Source: Candidatus Poseidoniaceae archaeon
Lineage (GTDB): Archaea; Thermoplasmatota; Poseidoniia; Poseidoniales; Poseidoniaceae
DNA: 64,000 nt
Reading direction: 5' to 3'
Assembly (NCBI GenBank): GCA_949372655.1
Contig: CASIAI010000001.1
Location: 77,279 to 141,278 of the forward strand
Shown: positions 32,081 through 41,138 of the stretch, in pieces
Position numbering within the stretch: position 1 is the stretch's first letter
Layout of the letters: the number at the start of each line of letters is the position of its first letter
The notes under the pieces: model-generated
The model's database searches: none
What the model saw: only the letters and a program-made list of their open reading frames with translations
Told to the model about the DNA's origin: nothing
Translations under genes and position numbers: made by a program

Positions 32081-32412
32081 GCTTCACCCCCAGTAACTTC
32101 GACAACACAGAAAGATACCGTCTTTGATAGAGGTCTACATTCCATAACTTTAACCGAATCTCCAATCTCTACATTTCCAATGCAGTTAGGAAGATGGGCT
32201 GAAAGTACTCCTGTTCTCTTTTCAAAACGTTCATATTTCTGCATATATCTTACATTGCGTCTCTCAATGGTGATTGTCTTTTGCATTCCTAAACTAGAAA
32301 CCGTTCCTTCAAGTACTTGTCCTCTCAAACGAAGCCTTCCATAAAACGGGCAATTCTCATCTCCATCCCACTCTCCAGTAGGGGGTTTTACATCTATTCC
32401 TATGTCTCGCAT
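32077..32412 (-). CDS. ribosomal protein S17 (uS17)
   Basis: DENCPFYGRLRLRGQVLEGTVSSLGMQKTITIERRNVRYMQKYERFEKRTGVLSAHLPNCIGNVEIGDSVKVMECRPLSKT. Confidence 0.95.
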   Translation of the reverse strand: MRDIGIDVKPPTGEWDGDENCPFYGRLRLRGQVLEGTVSSLGMQKTITIERRNVRYMQKYERFEKRTGVLSAHLPNCIGNVEIGDSVKVMECRPLSKTVSFCVVEVTGGEA

Positions 32413-32417
32413 AAGTA

Positions 32418-32702
32418 TCAGTCCATCCTATATTTACGGTGGGTTCGGTTTTCTGGACGTTGACCCACCAACGCCCCATCAATAACGACATTGCTGTCGT
32501 CAATAGTGAATTTGATACTAGCCTTTCCAAGAGTAATGTCATGTCCATTTTCGGACATCATAATTGTATTCTTGGTCTCGTCAATGACTAGTCCTTGACG
32601 ACCTACTAGTGTATTATCTAGCGAAGAGACAACCTTCAAGTTACCTCCAAGCCAATTAGAATTGTAAATGTTCATATCATCGCACCTCCACATTAAATCC
32701 AT
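32418..32702 (-). CDS. RNase P protein component 1 (Rpp29/Rnp1)
   Basis: WLGGNLKVVSSLDNTLVGRQGLVIDETKNTIMM; conserved position upstream of S17. Confidence 0.85.
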   Translation of the reverse strand: MDLMWRCDDMNIYNSNWLGGNLKVVSSLDNTLVGRQGLVIDETKNTIMMSENGHDITLGKASIKFTIDDSNVVIDGALVGQRPENRTHRKYRMD

Positions 32703-32976
32703 TGTTTTTTAGAACACCAGCTGCTTTTTTCTTGTGATCTCCTTGTAATTCGATTGTTCTTCCTTTTACTGTTCCGCCGGCTGCACATTTATTTTTTAGT
32801 AATTTTGCTAATTGATTAATGTCTATTGCTGAGTCCTCGATTCCTTCTACTTTGGTAACTATTTTTCCGTATCTTCTTCTGTCTGTTGAAAGTATTGCGC
32901 ATTGTTGTTCTTTTGCTATTTCTTGACATATACAAAGTTCATCGGGTAGACCACAAACATTGCAAATTCCGCTCAT
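32677..32976 (-). CDS. SUI1/aIF1 family translation factor
   Basis: CNVCGLPDELCICQEIAKEQQ...RRYGKIVTKVEGI...LAKLLKNKCAAGGTVKGRTIELQGDHKKKAAGVLKNNGF. Confidence 0.93.
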   Translation of the reverse strand: MSGICNVCGLPDELCICQEIAKEQQCAILSTDRRRYGKIVTKVEGIEDSAIDINQLAKLLKNKCAAGGTVKGRTIELQGDHKKKAAGVLKNNGFNVEVR

Positions 32977-32996
32977 AATTACTCTTCTCCTTAGGT

Positions 32997-33191
32997 TCAG
33001 TTTTCTCTCATGTGCGTCTTAAGACGTGCTATGCTTCTTCTTGTTGCCTTGTAAGCACCGATACTTGATGGAGTTCCACCAAGTGCTTTCTCGGCTCTTA
33101 ATTGAAGTAGTTCTTCTTGTAATTCTAGAAGTCTTGATTCGCGAGCATCTTTGCTCATTGAAGCGATATCTCTGTTTGAAACATAACTCAT
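32997..33191 (-). CDS. ribosomal protein L29 (uL29)
   Basis: SKDARESRLLELQEELLQLRAEKALGGTPSSIGAYKATRRSIARLKTHMRE. Confidence 0.94.
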   Translation of the reverse strand: MSYVSNRDIASMSKDARESRLLELQEELLQLRAEKALGGTPSSIGAYKATRRSIARLKTHMREN

Positions 33192-33913
33192 TTGCTCGCC
33201 TCCTCAACAACATCCACAACTGTGGTTTCCTGTTCTGAACGGATTCTAAGTTCCTCTTCAGAATAGATGCTGATTTCGTGAGGGAGTTTGATTCCCTTAC
33301 GCATGATTTGTACAGTAACACCAATTGTTCCCAATTTCTTGATTGCAACAGCGTACCCTTTGTCCATGAATTGAAGTGCAGTTTCACCACAGTACTTAAC
33401 GTGGCCAAGAATGAATTTTTGTGTTCTGTTTCTTGAACCGGTTAACTTTCCGGCTACAGTTACAATAACTCCTCTGGCTCCAGACTCCATAACATTCACT
33501 GCAGCACTTGCTCCAGCTCTTCTGTAATACCATCCTCTTTCTAATGCTGATGCGATTTTACTTGCCATAACTTGGGCATTCAATGTCGGGTCAGCCTTAG
33601 GTTCAAGGTCTTCAAAACCGACTACTGAAAGTCCAGGGTTGTGAAGTTCGAATTCTTCTTCAAGTCTCTTCTGTAAATCATTGATGATCTTACCTTTACG
33701 TCCAATAACTCTACCTGGCCTTTCAGCTAGAATCTTTACACTGGTTCCACTTGGTGTACGCTTGATTGTCAAGCCACCAAATCCTGAACCGTTGGTATTA
33801 TCCATCAAGAACTCTTTTACCAGTTGGCGCTCAACATTTCTGTTGACTATTGTTCTAAGTATACTCTTTTTTCCACTCATGATAATCACCTTAGAATTCG
33901 TCCTCCAACTCAT
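33188..33913 (-). CDS. ribosomal protein S3 (uS3)
   Basis: KH motif VIGRKGKIINDLQKRLEEEFEL; RRAGASAAVNVMESGARGVIVTVAGKLTGSRNR. Confidence 0.96.
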   Translation of the reverse strand: MSWRTNSKVIIMSGKKSILRTIVNRNVERQLVKEFLMDNTNGSGFGGLTIKRTPSGTSVKILAERPGRVIGRKGKIINDLQKRLEEEFELHNPGLSVVGFEDLEPKADPTLNAQVMASKIASALERGWYYRRAGASAAVNVMESGARGVIVTVAGKLTGSRNRTQKFILGHVKYCGETALQFMDKGYAVAIKKLGTIGVTVQIMRKGIKLPHEISIYSEEELRIRSEQETTVVDVVEEASK

Positions 33914-34496
33914 CGTCTACTGTATTGAAATCTTCGAGGAAAATTTCGAGATTAACTTGGTAATGGTTAGAAGGCGTTGCACGTCCACGAGCACGAGGAA
34001 TCCAACCCTTTCTTATCTGTCCACGGTGAGCAGCGATATGAGTAATTTCCATTTCTTCAGCATCGATATCTTCGTATTGATGACGAGCATTATCCATTGC
34101 GCTTTCGATCAACTTGATAATCTCTTTAGACGCTTTGACTGGGTATCTACCTGGTCCTATTCCACCTTTCCTGTGACCGACCATTGAAGGTCCTGAACGC
34201 TTTCTCTTCTTGTTTCCACTACCTAGACGGAATGGAACTGCAGTAGCTTTTCTTCTAATATCTGCACGGTCTGAATCAATCTTTAGAACTTCATTAAGGA
34301 ATGAAACTGCCTTACTAGCAGTCATATTCTTTACAGTTCTGCATATTTCGAAACAGTGCTTAACGTGCATATCGACATTGACTGTACGTGCTGTAGCAAT
34401 ACGACTTCCTTGCAATAATTGCGTGAAACCTTTTTGGGGCATTTGACGACGTTTTGTTCGTCTATCCATCTGACTTTGTTTTACCATATCATTCAC
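33891..34496 (-). CDS. ribosomal protein L22 (uL22)
   Basis: FRLGSGNKKRKRSGPSMVGHRKGGIGPGRYPVKASKEIIKLIESAMDNARH...THIAAHRGQIRKGWIPRARGRATPSNHYQVNLEIFLED. Confidence 0.95.
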   Translation of the reverse strand: MNDMVKQSQMDRRTKRRQMPQKGFTQLLQGSRIATARTVNVDMHVKHCFEICRTVKNMTASKAVSFLNEVLKIDSDRADIRRKATAVPFRLGSGNKKRKRSGPSMVGHRKGGIGPGRYPVKASKEIIKLIESAMDNARHQYEDIDAEEMEITHIAAHRGQIRKGWIPRARGRATPSNHYQVNLEIFLEDFNTVDDELEDEF

Positions 34497-34497
34497 C

Positions 34498-34992
34498 TCA
34501 CTTCAATGCTACGTGCTTAGAGGAACGAGTTGCTCCTACACCAGGTCCGCTGTGAGCAACACTACGACGAGTAATTGCAAACTCACCTAGGTAATGCCCG
34601 ATCATCTCTGGCTTAATATCAATCTCAACGAAGTGTTGTCCGTTGTAGATAGCGATTCTCTTTCCAACAAATTCCGGTAGAATGGGCATATCTCTTCTGT
34701 GAGTACGAACTGTTCTGCTCGCGTTTCTGCGCATTCTTTCTAGGAAATGTTCGTTTTCCAATGAAAGACCACGGCCAATACTTCTTCTTGCTCTTGAAGG
34801 TAGTAGTTCGATAACAGATTGACTATCTGCTTCTTCGGAAGGCCATAGATCCATTCCTGATAATTCTTCCATAGTAAAACCACGGTATGTGAATTCTTTC
34901 TTTACACGGCCTGTTGTGGTTGAAAGACGCTTACGCGCCTTTCTTCGACTAGCCTTGGGGGTCATAAAGGACTTCTTTTTCTTTCTTGCCAT
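34498..34992 (-). CDS. ribosomal protein S19 (uS19)
   Basis: RTHRRDMPILPEFVGKRIAIYNGQHFVEIDIKPEMIGHYLGEFAITRRSVAHSGPGVGATRSSKHVALK. Confidence 0.96.
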   Translation of the reverse strand: MARKKKKSFMTPKASRRKARKRLSTTTGRVKKEFTYRGFTMEELSGMDLWPSEEADSQSVIELLPSRARRSIGRGLSLENEHFLERMRRNASRTVRTHRRDMPILPEFVGKRIAIYNGQHFVEIDIKPEMIGHYLGEFAITRRSVAHSGPGVGATRSSKHVALK

Positions 34993-35003
34993 ACATAATC
35001 ACC

Positions 35004-35720
35004 TCAAATCTTCTTTCCGCGACCTCGTCCGGTTCGCCTTGGAGCGATGATACCAACCTTAGCACCTGGCGGAGTTCCACGTGCAACGGAGTTTGGACCG
35101 TGAACAGCTTGGTGATTTCCACCACCATGCGGGTGATCTACAGGATTCATTGCTACACCACTTACGTGAGGGAACAACTTACCTCTTGCCTTAGCCTTGT
35201 AATATGCTGCTCCAGCAGTTCTTAGAGGCATTTCATCGCGACCATGTCCTGCTAAAACACCGATTGTAGCACGGCAGTTTATTGACAGTTCCTTTAGAGA
35301 GCCTGATGGCATTCTAATACGAACCTTATCGCCAATTCTTGCTTCTACATAGCATGAGTTTCCAGCAGACCTTGCGATTTTACCGCCATCTCCAGGGCGC
35401 AATTCAAGATTATTAATTGCAGTACCTTCTGGAATATTACCAATTGAAGTAATATTTCCAGGTCTAAGAGATACATTATCTCCAATAGCAACTTTCGTTC
35501 CGATTGAAAGTCCTTCAGTTGCTACAACTAGTGTTGATTCTCCATCAGGAAGATCAATCTTTGCTAGTGGAGCAGAATGGACAGGGCTATGAATCAAATC
35601 TGAAACTTCGCCGACTATACCATTAGCCCTAGGCATTCTATTAGCCCCTGGGAATTTATGGCTTGAAACACGGTATCGTGGTGATGAACCTTTTCTCTGT
35701 GCACGTATTCTTTTACCCAT
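35004..35720 (-). CDS. ribosomal protein L2 (uL2)
   Basis: GKRIRAQRKGSSPRYR...GVAMNPVDHPHGGGNHQ. Confidence 0.97.
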   Translation of the reverse strand: MGKRIRAQRKGSSPRYRVSSHKFPGANRMPRANGIVGEVSDLIHSPVHSAPLAKIDLPDGESTLVVATEGLSIGTKVAIGDNVSLRPGNITSIGNIPEGTAINNLELRPGDGGKIARSAGNSCYVEARIGDKVRIRMPSGSLKELSINCRATIGVLAGHGRDEMPLRTAGAAYYKAKARGKLFPHVSGVAMNPVDHPHGGGNHQAVHGPNSVARGTPPGAKVGIIAPRRTGRGRGKKI

Positions 35721-35729
35721 GATTTCACC

Positions 35730-35987
35730 TCAGAATGCTCCTAGACGCATTGCAGCATCTTCTGCATCATATCCTTCTGCAAGCTTAACTGATGCATGCT
35801 TGCCGTGTTTAGTATTACGAACATTGACTTTCGCAACTTCAACTTCGAAAATTGTCTTGACTGCTTCTGCTATTTCTTGCTTGGAAGCGCTTCTTCTAAC
35901 GATAAACTCTAATCTCTGTTCAGAAGAACGAGCATCCATCGATTTTTCAGTAAGCCATGGTTGAATAATTATATCATATGCATTCAT
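35730..35987 (-). CDS. ribosomal protein L23 (uL23)
   Basis: IIQPWLTEKSMDARSSEQRLEFIVRRSASKQEIAEAVKTIFEVEVAKVNVRNTKHGKHASVKLAEGYDAEDAAMRLGAF. Confidence 0.96.
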   Translation of the reverse strand: MNAYDIIIQPWLTEKSMDARSSEQRLEFIVRRSASKQEIAEAVKTIFEVEVAKVNVRNTKHGKHASVKLAEGYDAEDAAMRLGAF

Positions 35988-35996
35988 AATATCACC

Positions 35997-36884
35997 TCAG
36001 TTAAGTGCCTCCACGGCAGACTTGGTAAATACTGTCAAACGACCTACATCTCCACCTGGAGCTAGATCTTCAGCATTCAAGTCCTTAGCAGCAACTACAT
36101 CGACACCTGGAAGGTTTCTAGCAGCCTTTGCCAATCCGGACTTTTTGTTAACAACTAATAGTAGAGACTTAGGAGTCTTGTGGACTCTTCCTCTCATGGT
36201 AGCTTTACCAGCACGGATATTTCTACCATCACGGGCTCTCTGCAAATCATCACCTAATCCAAGTTCATTGAATATAGCAATTATTTTACGAGTTGCTGAA
36301 CCATGATTGAAAGTTTCAATATCAAATTCTTCTGATTTGCCATCTCTTACTTCGACATAGTTTCCAAGAATAATAGGTAGTGCTGATATCTCTTCAGAGA
36401 ATCTGTGACCTCTAGTACTAACTGCTTCTAAGTCAGTAGTAGAGGTAAGCGCTGAGTTTCTTGCCTGTCTTCGCTCCTTAGAGTTCAACTTTCTTCCCCA
36501 CTCTTTCTCGACCTTAGGCCCGTGAGCCCTACGGCCACCAAGAGTATGCGGATTTTGTGCTGCTCGGCTTTGACCGGTTCTTCTCATAATCCTGGATACA
36601 CCACGACCCTTACCCCACCATTCAACAGAATGCTTCATACCAGACATTGGTTTTCTCTTACCACCATGTCTTCTTGAACCATAGGCTTGTCTCCTATTAG
36701 CACGGCTTGAAGCAACTGCTAACTTGACTAGATCATCTCTAAGAGCGCTGTTAAACGATTCAGGTAATGTTATTTTTGAACCTTCTTCGACTGAAACTTC
36801 AAAGGTTTCTTGAAGCCTTCCAGCATCTAATTCATCAGCACTAATACTGTTAGTAATATCTTTTACAGAAACTTTCATCTTCAT
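35997..36884 (-). CDS. ribosomal protein L4 (uL4)
   Basis: RANRRQAYGSRRHGGKRKPMSGMKHSVEWWGKGRGVSRIMR..AAQNPHTLGGRRAHGPKVEKEWGRKLNSKERRQA. Confidence 0.96.
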   Translation of the reverse strand: MKMKVSVKDITNSISADELDAGRLQETFEVSVEEGSKITLPESFNSALRDDLVKLAVASSRANRRQAYGSRRHGGKRKPMSGMKHSVEWWGKGRGVSRIMRRTGQSRAAQNPHTLGGRRAHGPKVEKEWGRKLNSKERRQARNSALTSTTDLEAVSTRGHRFSEEISALPIILGNYVEVRDGKSEEFDIETFNHGSATRKIIAIFNELGLGDDLQRARDGRNIRAGKATMRGRVHKTPKSLLLVVNKKSGLAKAARNLPGVDVVAAKDLNAEDLAPGGDVGRLTVFTKSAVEALN

Positions 36885-37900
36885 GCCCCCTGCTTGGATG
36901 CTGTACTTACGTAGGTAATTTCATACTCATGAAGTGCCTTATCGCTACCTCTTGTAGCATCACGGAATCTAATTAGACGCTTGGCAGGACCTGGTACACT
37001 CCCCTTAACGAGGATGTAATCAGAGTTTACTTCACCATAGTGAAGGAAACCGCCTGCTGGAGTGATAGCATGATCTTCCGGAGATGCAATTCTCAAGACA
37101 CGCTTGTTATACTCAGTTCTTTGGTGATATCCTGTTTGACCACCTTGACGGATAGTCTTACGAACATACCCAGTCCCGAAGTCACCCATGTTTCCGTGTT
37201 GACGTCGCTTCTTTGAGTTCTTGTGTGATTGAAGTTTACCACCGAATCTGCGGATTACACCTTGCCATCCATAACCCTTGGTTACAGCCACAATATCTGT
37301 TAATCCACCTTCATCGAAGGTATCTGCAAAGGAGTATTCTTCGCCTAAGTTTTCTTTAGCGAAGTTTAGTTTGTCTATGATGGAACCTCCATCAAGACCC
37401 ATTTCCATGACGTCAGGAACCTTGGTAGGGATGCCAGAAACAGTTCCTGGTTGTGTTGCTACAATAAGTCTAACTTCACAGAGGTCTGCATTTACCAGAT
37501 TGGTGAAATGAAGTTCTGCATCGTGTTCTTTTCTTTCTGGAAGTCTCTTGAATAATTCACTGAATGCCTCAACGATTAGTTTTGCGTCGGCCCAAGCCTC
37601 TCCAATAGCTTGCTTACCATAAGGCGTCATTTGGTATCCTCTGACACCAAGTATTCGCATCTTCGGGCACTCAACTACTGTTACTGGAACTCTAACTTCT
37701 TGTCCAGCAGATGGGCTTGTCGGGTTCAAATCACGTGATAGAATGTGAGTCATGCCTGCTTTCCAGCCTGCAAAACCTTGCACTCTAACTTCGCTCGCGT
37801 CGGTTGTTGGCCACGATTTTACATGTCCGAATGGTCGGCTAGCGCGCTTACGCGGACTAAACGCCATCGATCCTCTTCGTGGGTGACTTCTCTTTGCCAT
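36881..37900 (-). CDS. ribosomal protein L3 (uL3)
   Basis: SHPRRGSMAFSPRKRASR...GGKLQSHKNSKKRRQHGNMGDFGTGYVRKTIRQGGQTGYHQRTEYNKRV. Confidence 0.97.
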   Translation of the reverse strand: MAKRSHPRRGSMAFSPRKRASRPFGHVKSWPTTDASEVRVQGFAGWKAGMTHILSRDLNPTSPSAGQEVRVPVTVVECPKMRILGVRGYQMTPYGKQAIGEAWADAKLIVEAFSELFKRLPERKEHDAELHFTNLVNADLCEVRLIVATQPGTVSGIPTKVPDVMEMGLDGGSIIDKLNFAKENLGEEYSFADTFDEGGLTDIVAVTKGYGWQGVIRRFGGKLQSHKNSKKRRQHGNMGDFGTGYVRKTIRQGGQTGYHQRTEYNKRVLRIASPEDHAITPAGGFLHYGEVNSDYILVKGSVPGPAKRLIRFRDATRGSDKALHEYEITYVSTASKQGA

Positions 37901-37933
37901 GTTGGATTCCTCCTGTATTTATACAACGAATTG

Positions 37934-38115
37934 GCCCCACCGTTGGGGGCGTACGAGGACTCTCAGGATGAGAGAAGCCGTGACACTGCGCCCCATTCCG
38001 GCGAACCCGGAACGAGACTGTTGGGGTCCTCGGGGGATGGCCCTGTATGTCTGGCTACTCACCTTTGAGCATCCATCCGACTTACCTCCGCTATATGAGT
38101 GGTTCGGTCACCACT
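37934..38115. other. GC-rich, strongly self-complementary intergenic region (candidate structured RNA or L3 leader)
   Basis: GCCCC/GGGGC, CGAGGAC/GTCCTCG, TTCCGG/CCGGAA, CTCTCA/TGAGAG, GGATGG/CCATCC and AGTGGT/ACCACT pairings inside an AT-rich genome. Confidence 0.6.
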
Positions 38116-38236
38116 GCGATTGAGTGATGCTGTTTATTGCTGATATAAGTTCTATATGTTCATACTTCCGATGCTGCCAAAATTCATCATAATTATAATC
38201 ACCATCCTTTTGAACCCTCGACCGAAACGATATGAT

Positions 38237-40840
38237 ATGGCAACCATTATCCATCCATTCTTGAATGATGGTGTTGAAGCCAGGGCTTATCAGATTCGTT
38301 CTCTGAGGAGTGCTTTGAGTTCCTCAAGCTTGATGGTCATGCCTACAGGATTTGGTAAAACTGCTGTTGAATGGATGATTATGGCAGAATATCTCAAGTT
38401 TGGAAATGGTAAAATATTACTCATCGCCCCTACAACTGGACTTGTTGAGCAACAACAGAGAATGGCTAGAGAGATGATCAACATCAGTGAAGAAAGTATT
38501 TCCAGGTATACTGGTGAAACAGCTCCAGCTAAAAGGCCTGATATCTGGAATGATTCAAAAATTATCATGGCGACATCACAAGTGATAAGGAATGATGCAC
38601 AAAGTGGTTCTATCGATTTAAGCGAAGTTTCGCTACTGATCGTAGATGAGGCGCATCATGCTACTGGTAACCATGCCTATGCGCAGGTAGGAGACCTATA
38701 CTTGGAGGCTAAACCTGATGCTGTAGTTCTTGGTGCTACTGCAAGTCCTGGTTCAAATGAGAAGAATATTCTTGAAGTGGCAAAAAGACTTGGTATTGAG
38801 AGACTAGATGTTTCCAGGCGCGAAGAACCACTACTTGACCCATATTCGGTTGAATTAGAAAATATACCTGTTCGAGTTGACCTTCCTGATGAATTGACAA
38901 CTCTAATTCATCCCCTTCAGGCTCATCAGAATGAGGAAATTAAAAGATTACAAAGATTGGGTTTTCTTGCACCTACACAACATTTAACATCAAAGATAAT
39001 AGATGCTGCACAGAAAAATGCGAGCATTGCAATTCAAAGAAGAGACGTTAGAGGATATGATGCTGCAAAAAGAATTTCAGACCTAAGAAGAATGCATTTA
39101 CTCATAGACTTACTAAAAACGCAGGGTATGAAATCAGCATGCTCTTATCTTCAAAGAGCGGAAGATGACGGTAGAAGTGGTGACCGTGGAACGAATAGGT
39201 TCGTATCGTTAGGACCTGTCCACAACTTTCGCATTGCTGCCAATGACTTACCCGAATTACATCCCAAAACAGAGAAAGTACATTCATTTGTCATAGAACA
39301 GTTAGACAAAAAACCCGAGAGTAAGATTCTAATATTTACAGAATTCAGAGATACTGTAGAAAACTTAGTTGCAAGTATTCATTCTATAGAAAAAGCCAAT
39401 GTTGATAAATTCATAGGTCAATCATCTAGGGGAAAGAGGAAAGGAATGAATCAAAAACAACAGTTGGAACAATTAAGGCGGTTTCGAGCTGGAGAAATAA
39501 ATGTCCTAGTTGCAACATCGGTTGGTGAAGAAGGGTTGGATGTACCTTCCGCAGACTTGGTATTATTATACGAACCTGTTCCAAGTGCAATACGGGCAAT
39601 TCAACGTAGAGGGCGGACTGCGAGACAATCAGATGGTACTGTTAAAACTCTAATTACCAGAAATACAAGAGATGAATTTGTTCATTCGGCAGCCCAAATT
39701 AGAGAAGAAAGAATGTATATCCTATTAGAGAAAATACAAAAAAGAGGTAGATTACCAAGAAGACCTCCTGCGACTAACGATGTTTTAGATAATTTCAGCG
39801 TTAAGGTTTCCGAAAATGAAATAATCGATGCTGCAGAATTCTTGCAATTAGAGATAGATAGATTGGTGACCCAAATACCATTCAAAAAACCCACTGAGAG
39901 TCCTTTGAAAGAGAATTCGGAAGTAATCTCTTCTAAGACTGAGTTAAGTCTTGGCCCAAGTGATAGAAGACCAAGAAATCAGACAGGTTTGGATTCTTTT
40001 TTTGAAGATTCAAAGCAGGAGAAGGTTGATTTGAGCCCTGTTGAGCATCGTAAAAAAGAATCTTCACTTGTTTCTGCTGCCCAAAAAGAAATCGAAAGTA
40101 TGGCTGTGAAGGTTGAACAAAAAATGATATTAGATCATCGTGAGTCTTCCTCGACATTAGCCGCCTATCTTCGCAGCATGGGTTTCGAGGTGGAATTTCG
40201 ACACTTAGACTGCGGTGACATTAAAATTACTGAAGAAGTACTTATTGAAAGAAAAACTTCTAGAGACTTATTAAATTCATTGACTGATGGTCGACTGATG
40301 AAACAGTGTCATAACTTGATTAAGAACTGTAAATATCCATTATTATTGATAGAATTAGGAGAGGTTGGTTCTGCAGTCCATCCAAATGCTGTATTAGGTG
40401 CAATGGCTCATATTACATTGGATATTGGAATTCCTGTGATGATGACAAAGAATACCTTAGAAACTGCTCACTTTCTTTCAATAGCAGCAAAAAGAAAGAA
40501 TGATGTCTTTGATGGGTTAAAAAAGTCATCAACTTTTATCTCTGATGAAGATGAGATTAATTATAAAATAGAAAGTGCCAAGAAAGAGATTGAACTCTTG
40601 ATTAGTGATGATACATATCAGTCTCCATTAGTTGAAAGATGGAATCTCGAGGCATTGAATCGGAAAACTGAAGTTATCACAAATATCACTGGAGTAAAAT
40701 TAGAAACTGCCAAATTTTTATTAGAACAGTTTGGTTCTCTAGCGTCTTTACTAACTGCTGAAAAAATAGATCTAATTAATATTGGAAAGATTGATTCACT
40801 GGAAGCTGAAAAAATAATTAATCGAATCAATCTTCAATGA
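38237..40840 (+). CDS. hef: Hef-like DEAH helicase / ERCC4 (XPF) nuclease
   Basis: MPTGFGKTAVEW, VDEAHHATGNHAY, GATASP, QRRGRTARQ; ERCC4 motif VLIERKTSRDLLNSLTDGRL; C-terminal HhH; start at MATIIHPFLNDG. Confidence 0.95.
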   Translation: MATIIHPFLNDGVEARAYQIRSLRSALSSSSLMVMPTGFGKTAVEWMIMAEYLKFGNGKILLIAPTTGLVEQQQRMAREMINISEESISRYTGETAPAKRPDIWNDSKIIMATSQVIRNDAQSGSIDLSEVSLLIVDEAHHATGNHAYAQVGDLYLEAKPDAVVLGATASPGSNEKNILEVAKRLGIERLDVSRREEPLLDPYSVELENIPVRVDLPDELTTLIHPLQAHQNEEIKRLQRLGFLAPTQHLTSKIIDAAQKNASIAIQRRDVRGYDAAKRISDLRRMHLLIDLLKTQGMKSACSYLQRAEDDGRSGDRGTNRFVSLGPVHNFRIAANDLPELHPKTEKVHSFVIEQLDKKPESKILIFTEFRDTVENLVASIHSIEKANVDKFIGQSSRGKRKGMNQKQQLEQLRRFRAGEINVLVATSVGEEGLDVPSADLVLLYEPVPSAIRAIQRRGRTARQSDGTVKTLITRNTRDEFVHSAAQIREERMYILLEKIQKRGRLPRRPPATNDVLDNFSVKVSENEIIDAAEFLQLEIDRLVTQIPFKKPTESPLKENSEVISSKTELSLGPSDRRPRNQTGLDSFFEDSKQEKVDLSPVEHRKKESSLVSAAQKEIESMAVKVEQKMILDHRESSSTLAAYLRSMGFEVEFRHLDCGDIKITEEVLIERKTSRDLLNSLTDGRLMKQCHNLIKNCKYPLLLIELGEVGSAVHPNAVLGAMAHITLDIGIPVMMTKNTLETAHFLSIAAKRKNDVFDGLKKSSTFISDEDEINYKIESAKKEIELLISDDTYQSPLVERWNLEALNRKTEVITNITGVKLETAKFLLEQFGSLASLLTAEKIDLINIGKIDSLEAEKIINRINLQ

Positions 40841-41108
40841 GTTGTACTATTCTTTGACCATCCAAAATTATTGGATACCTAAATGATAAGCCTTGTACAG
40901 GTGACATGATAGCCGTACAATCAAACTTGGAATCTGTAAATGCTTTATCTAACTCATTCAAGAATTTAAATCTAGCATTAGAAGCTACACTTAAACCTTG
41001 CTCGTAATTAAAAATCTCTATCAATTCATTGATATCTTTTCCTTCGAGAACACCCGCATACTTATTGTAATAGTCAGACAAATACATCTGCTTATCGATT
41101 CTAGGCAT
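40827..41108 (-). CDS. hypothetical protein, 93 aa
   Basis: ORF between hef (convergent) and the HdrB-like gene; no family recognised. Confidence 0.5.
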   Translation of the reverse strand: MPRIDKQMYLSDYYNKYAGVLEGKDINELIEIFNYEQGLSVASNARFKFLNELDKAFTDSKFDCTAIMSPVQGLSFRYPIILDGQRIVQLIED

Positions 41109-41138
41109 AGATAACTACTGGTTCTACAATATATAAAT

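Noticed and set aside
37980-38025. Possible 5S rRNA (plus-strand CCCCATTCCGGCGAACCCGGAACG resembles the 5S CCCATTCCGAACCCGGAAG segment)
   Set aside because: Similarity needs indels, flanking helices do not follow the 5S helix I/II/IV-V layout, and an extra hairpin interrupts the expected order; treated as an unidentified structured region.
38080-38100. RNase P RNA CR-I-like GGAGGTAAGTCGG on the minus strand
   Set aside because: One mismatch from GAGGAAAGTC, but no matching P4 3' strand (ACAGAA...GGCTTA) downstream and the element is too short.
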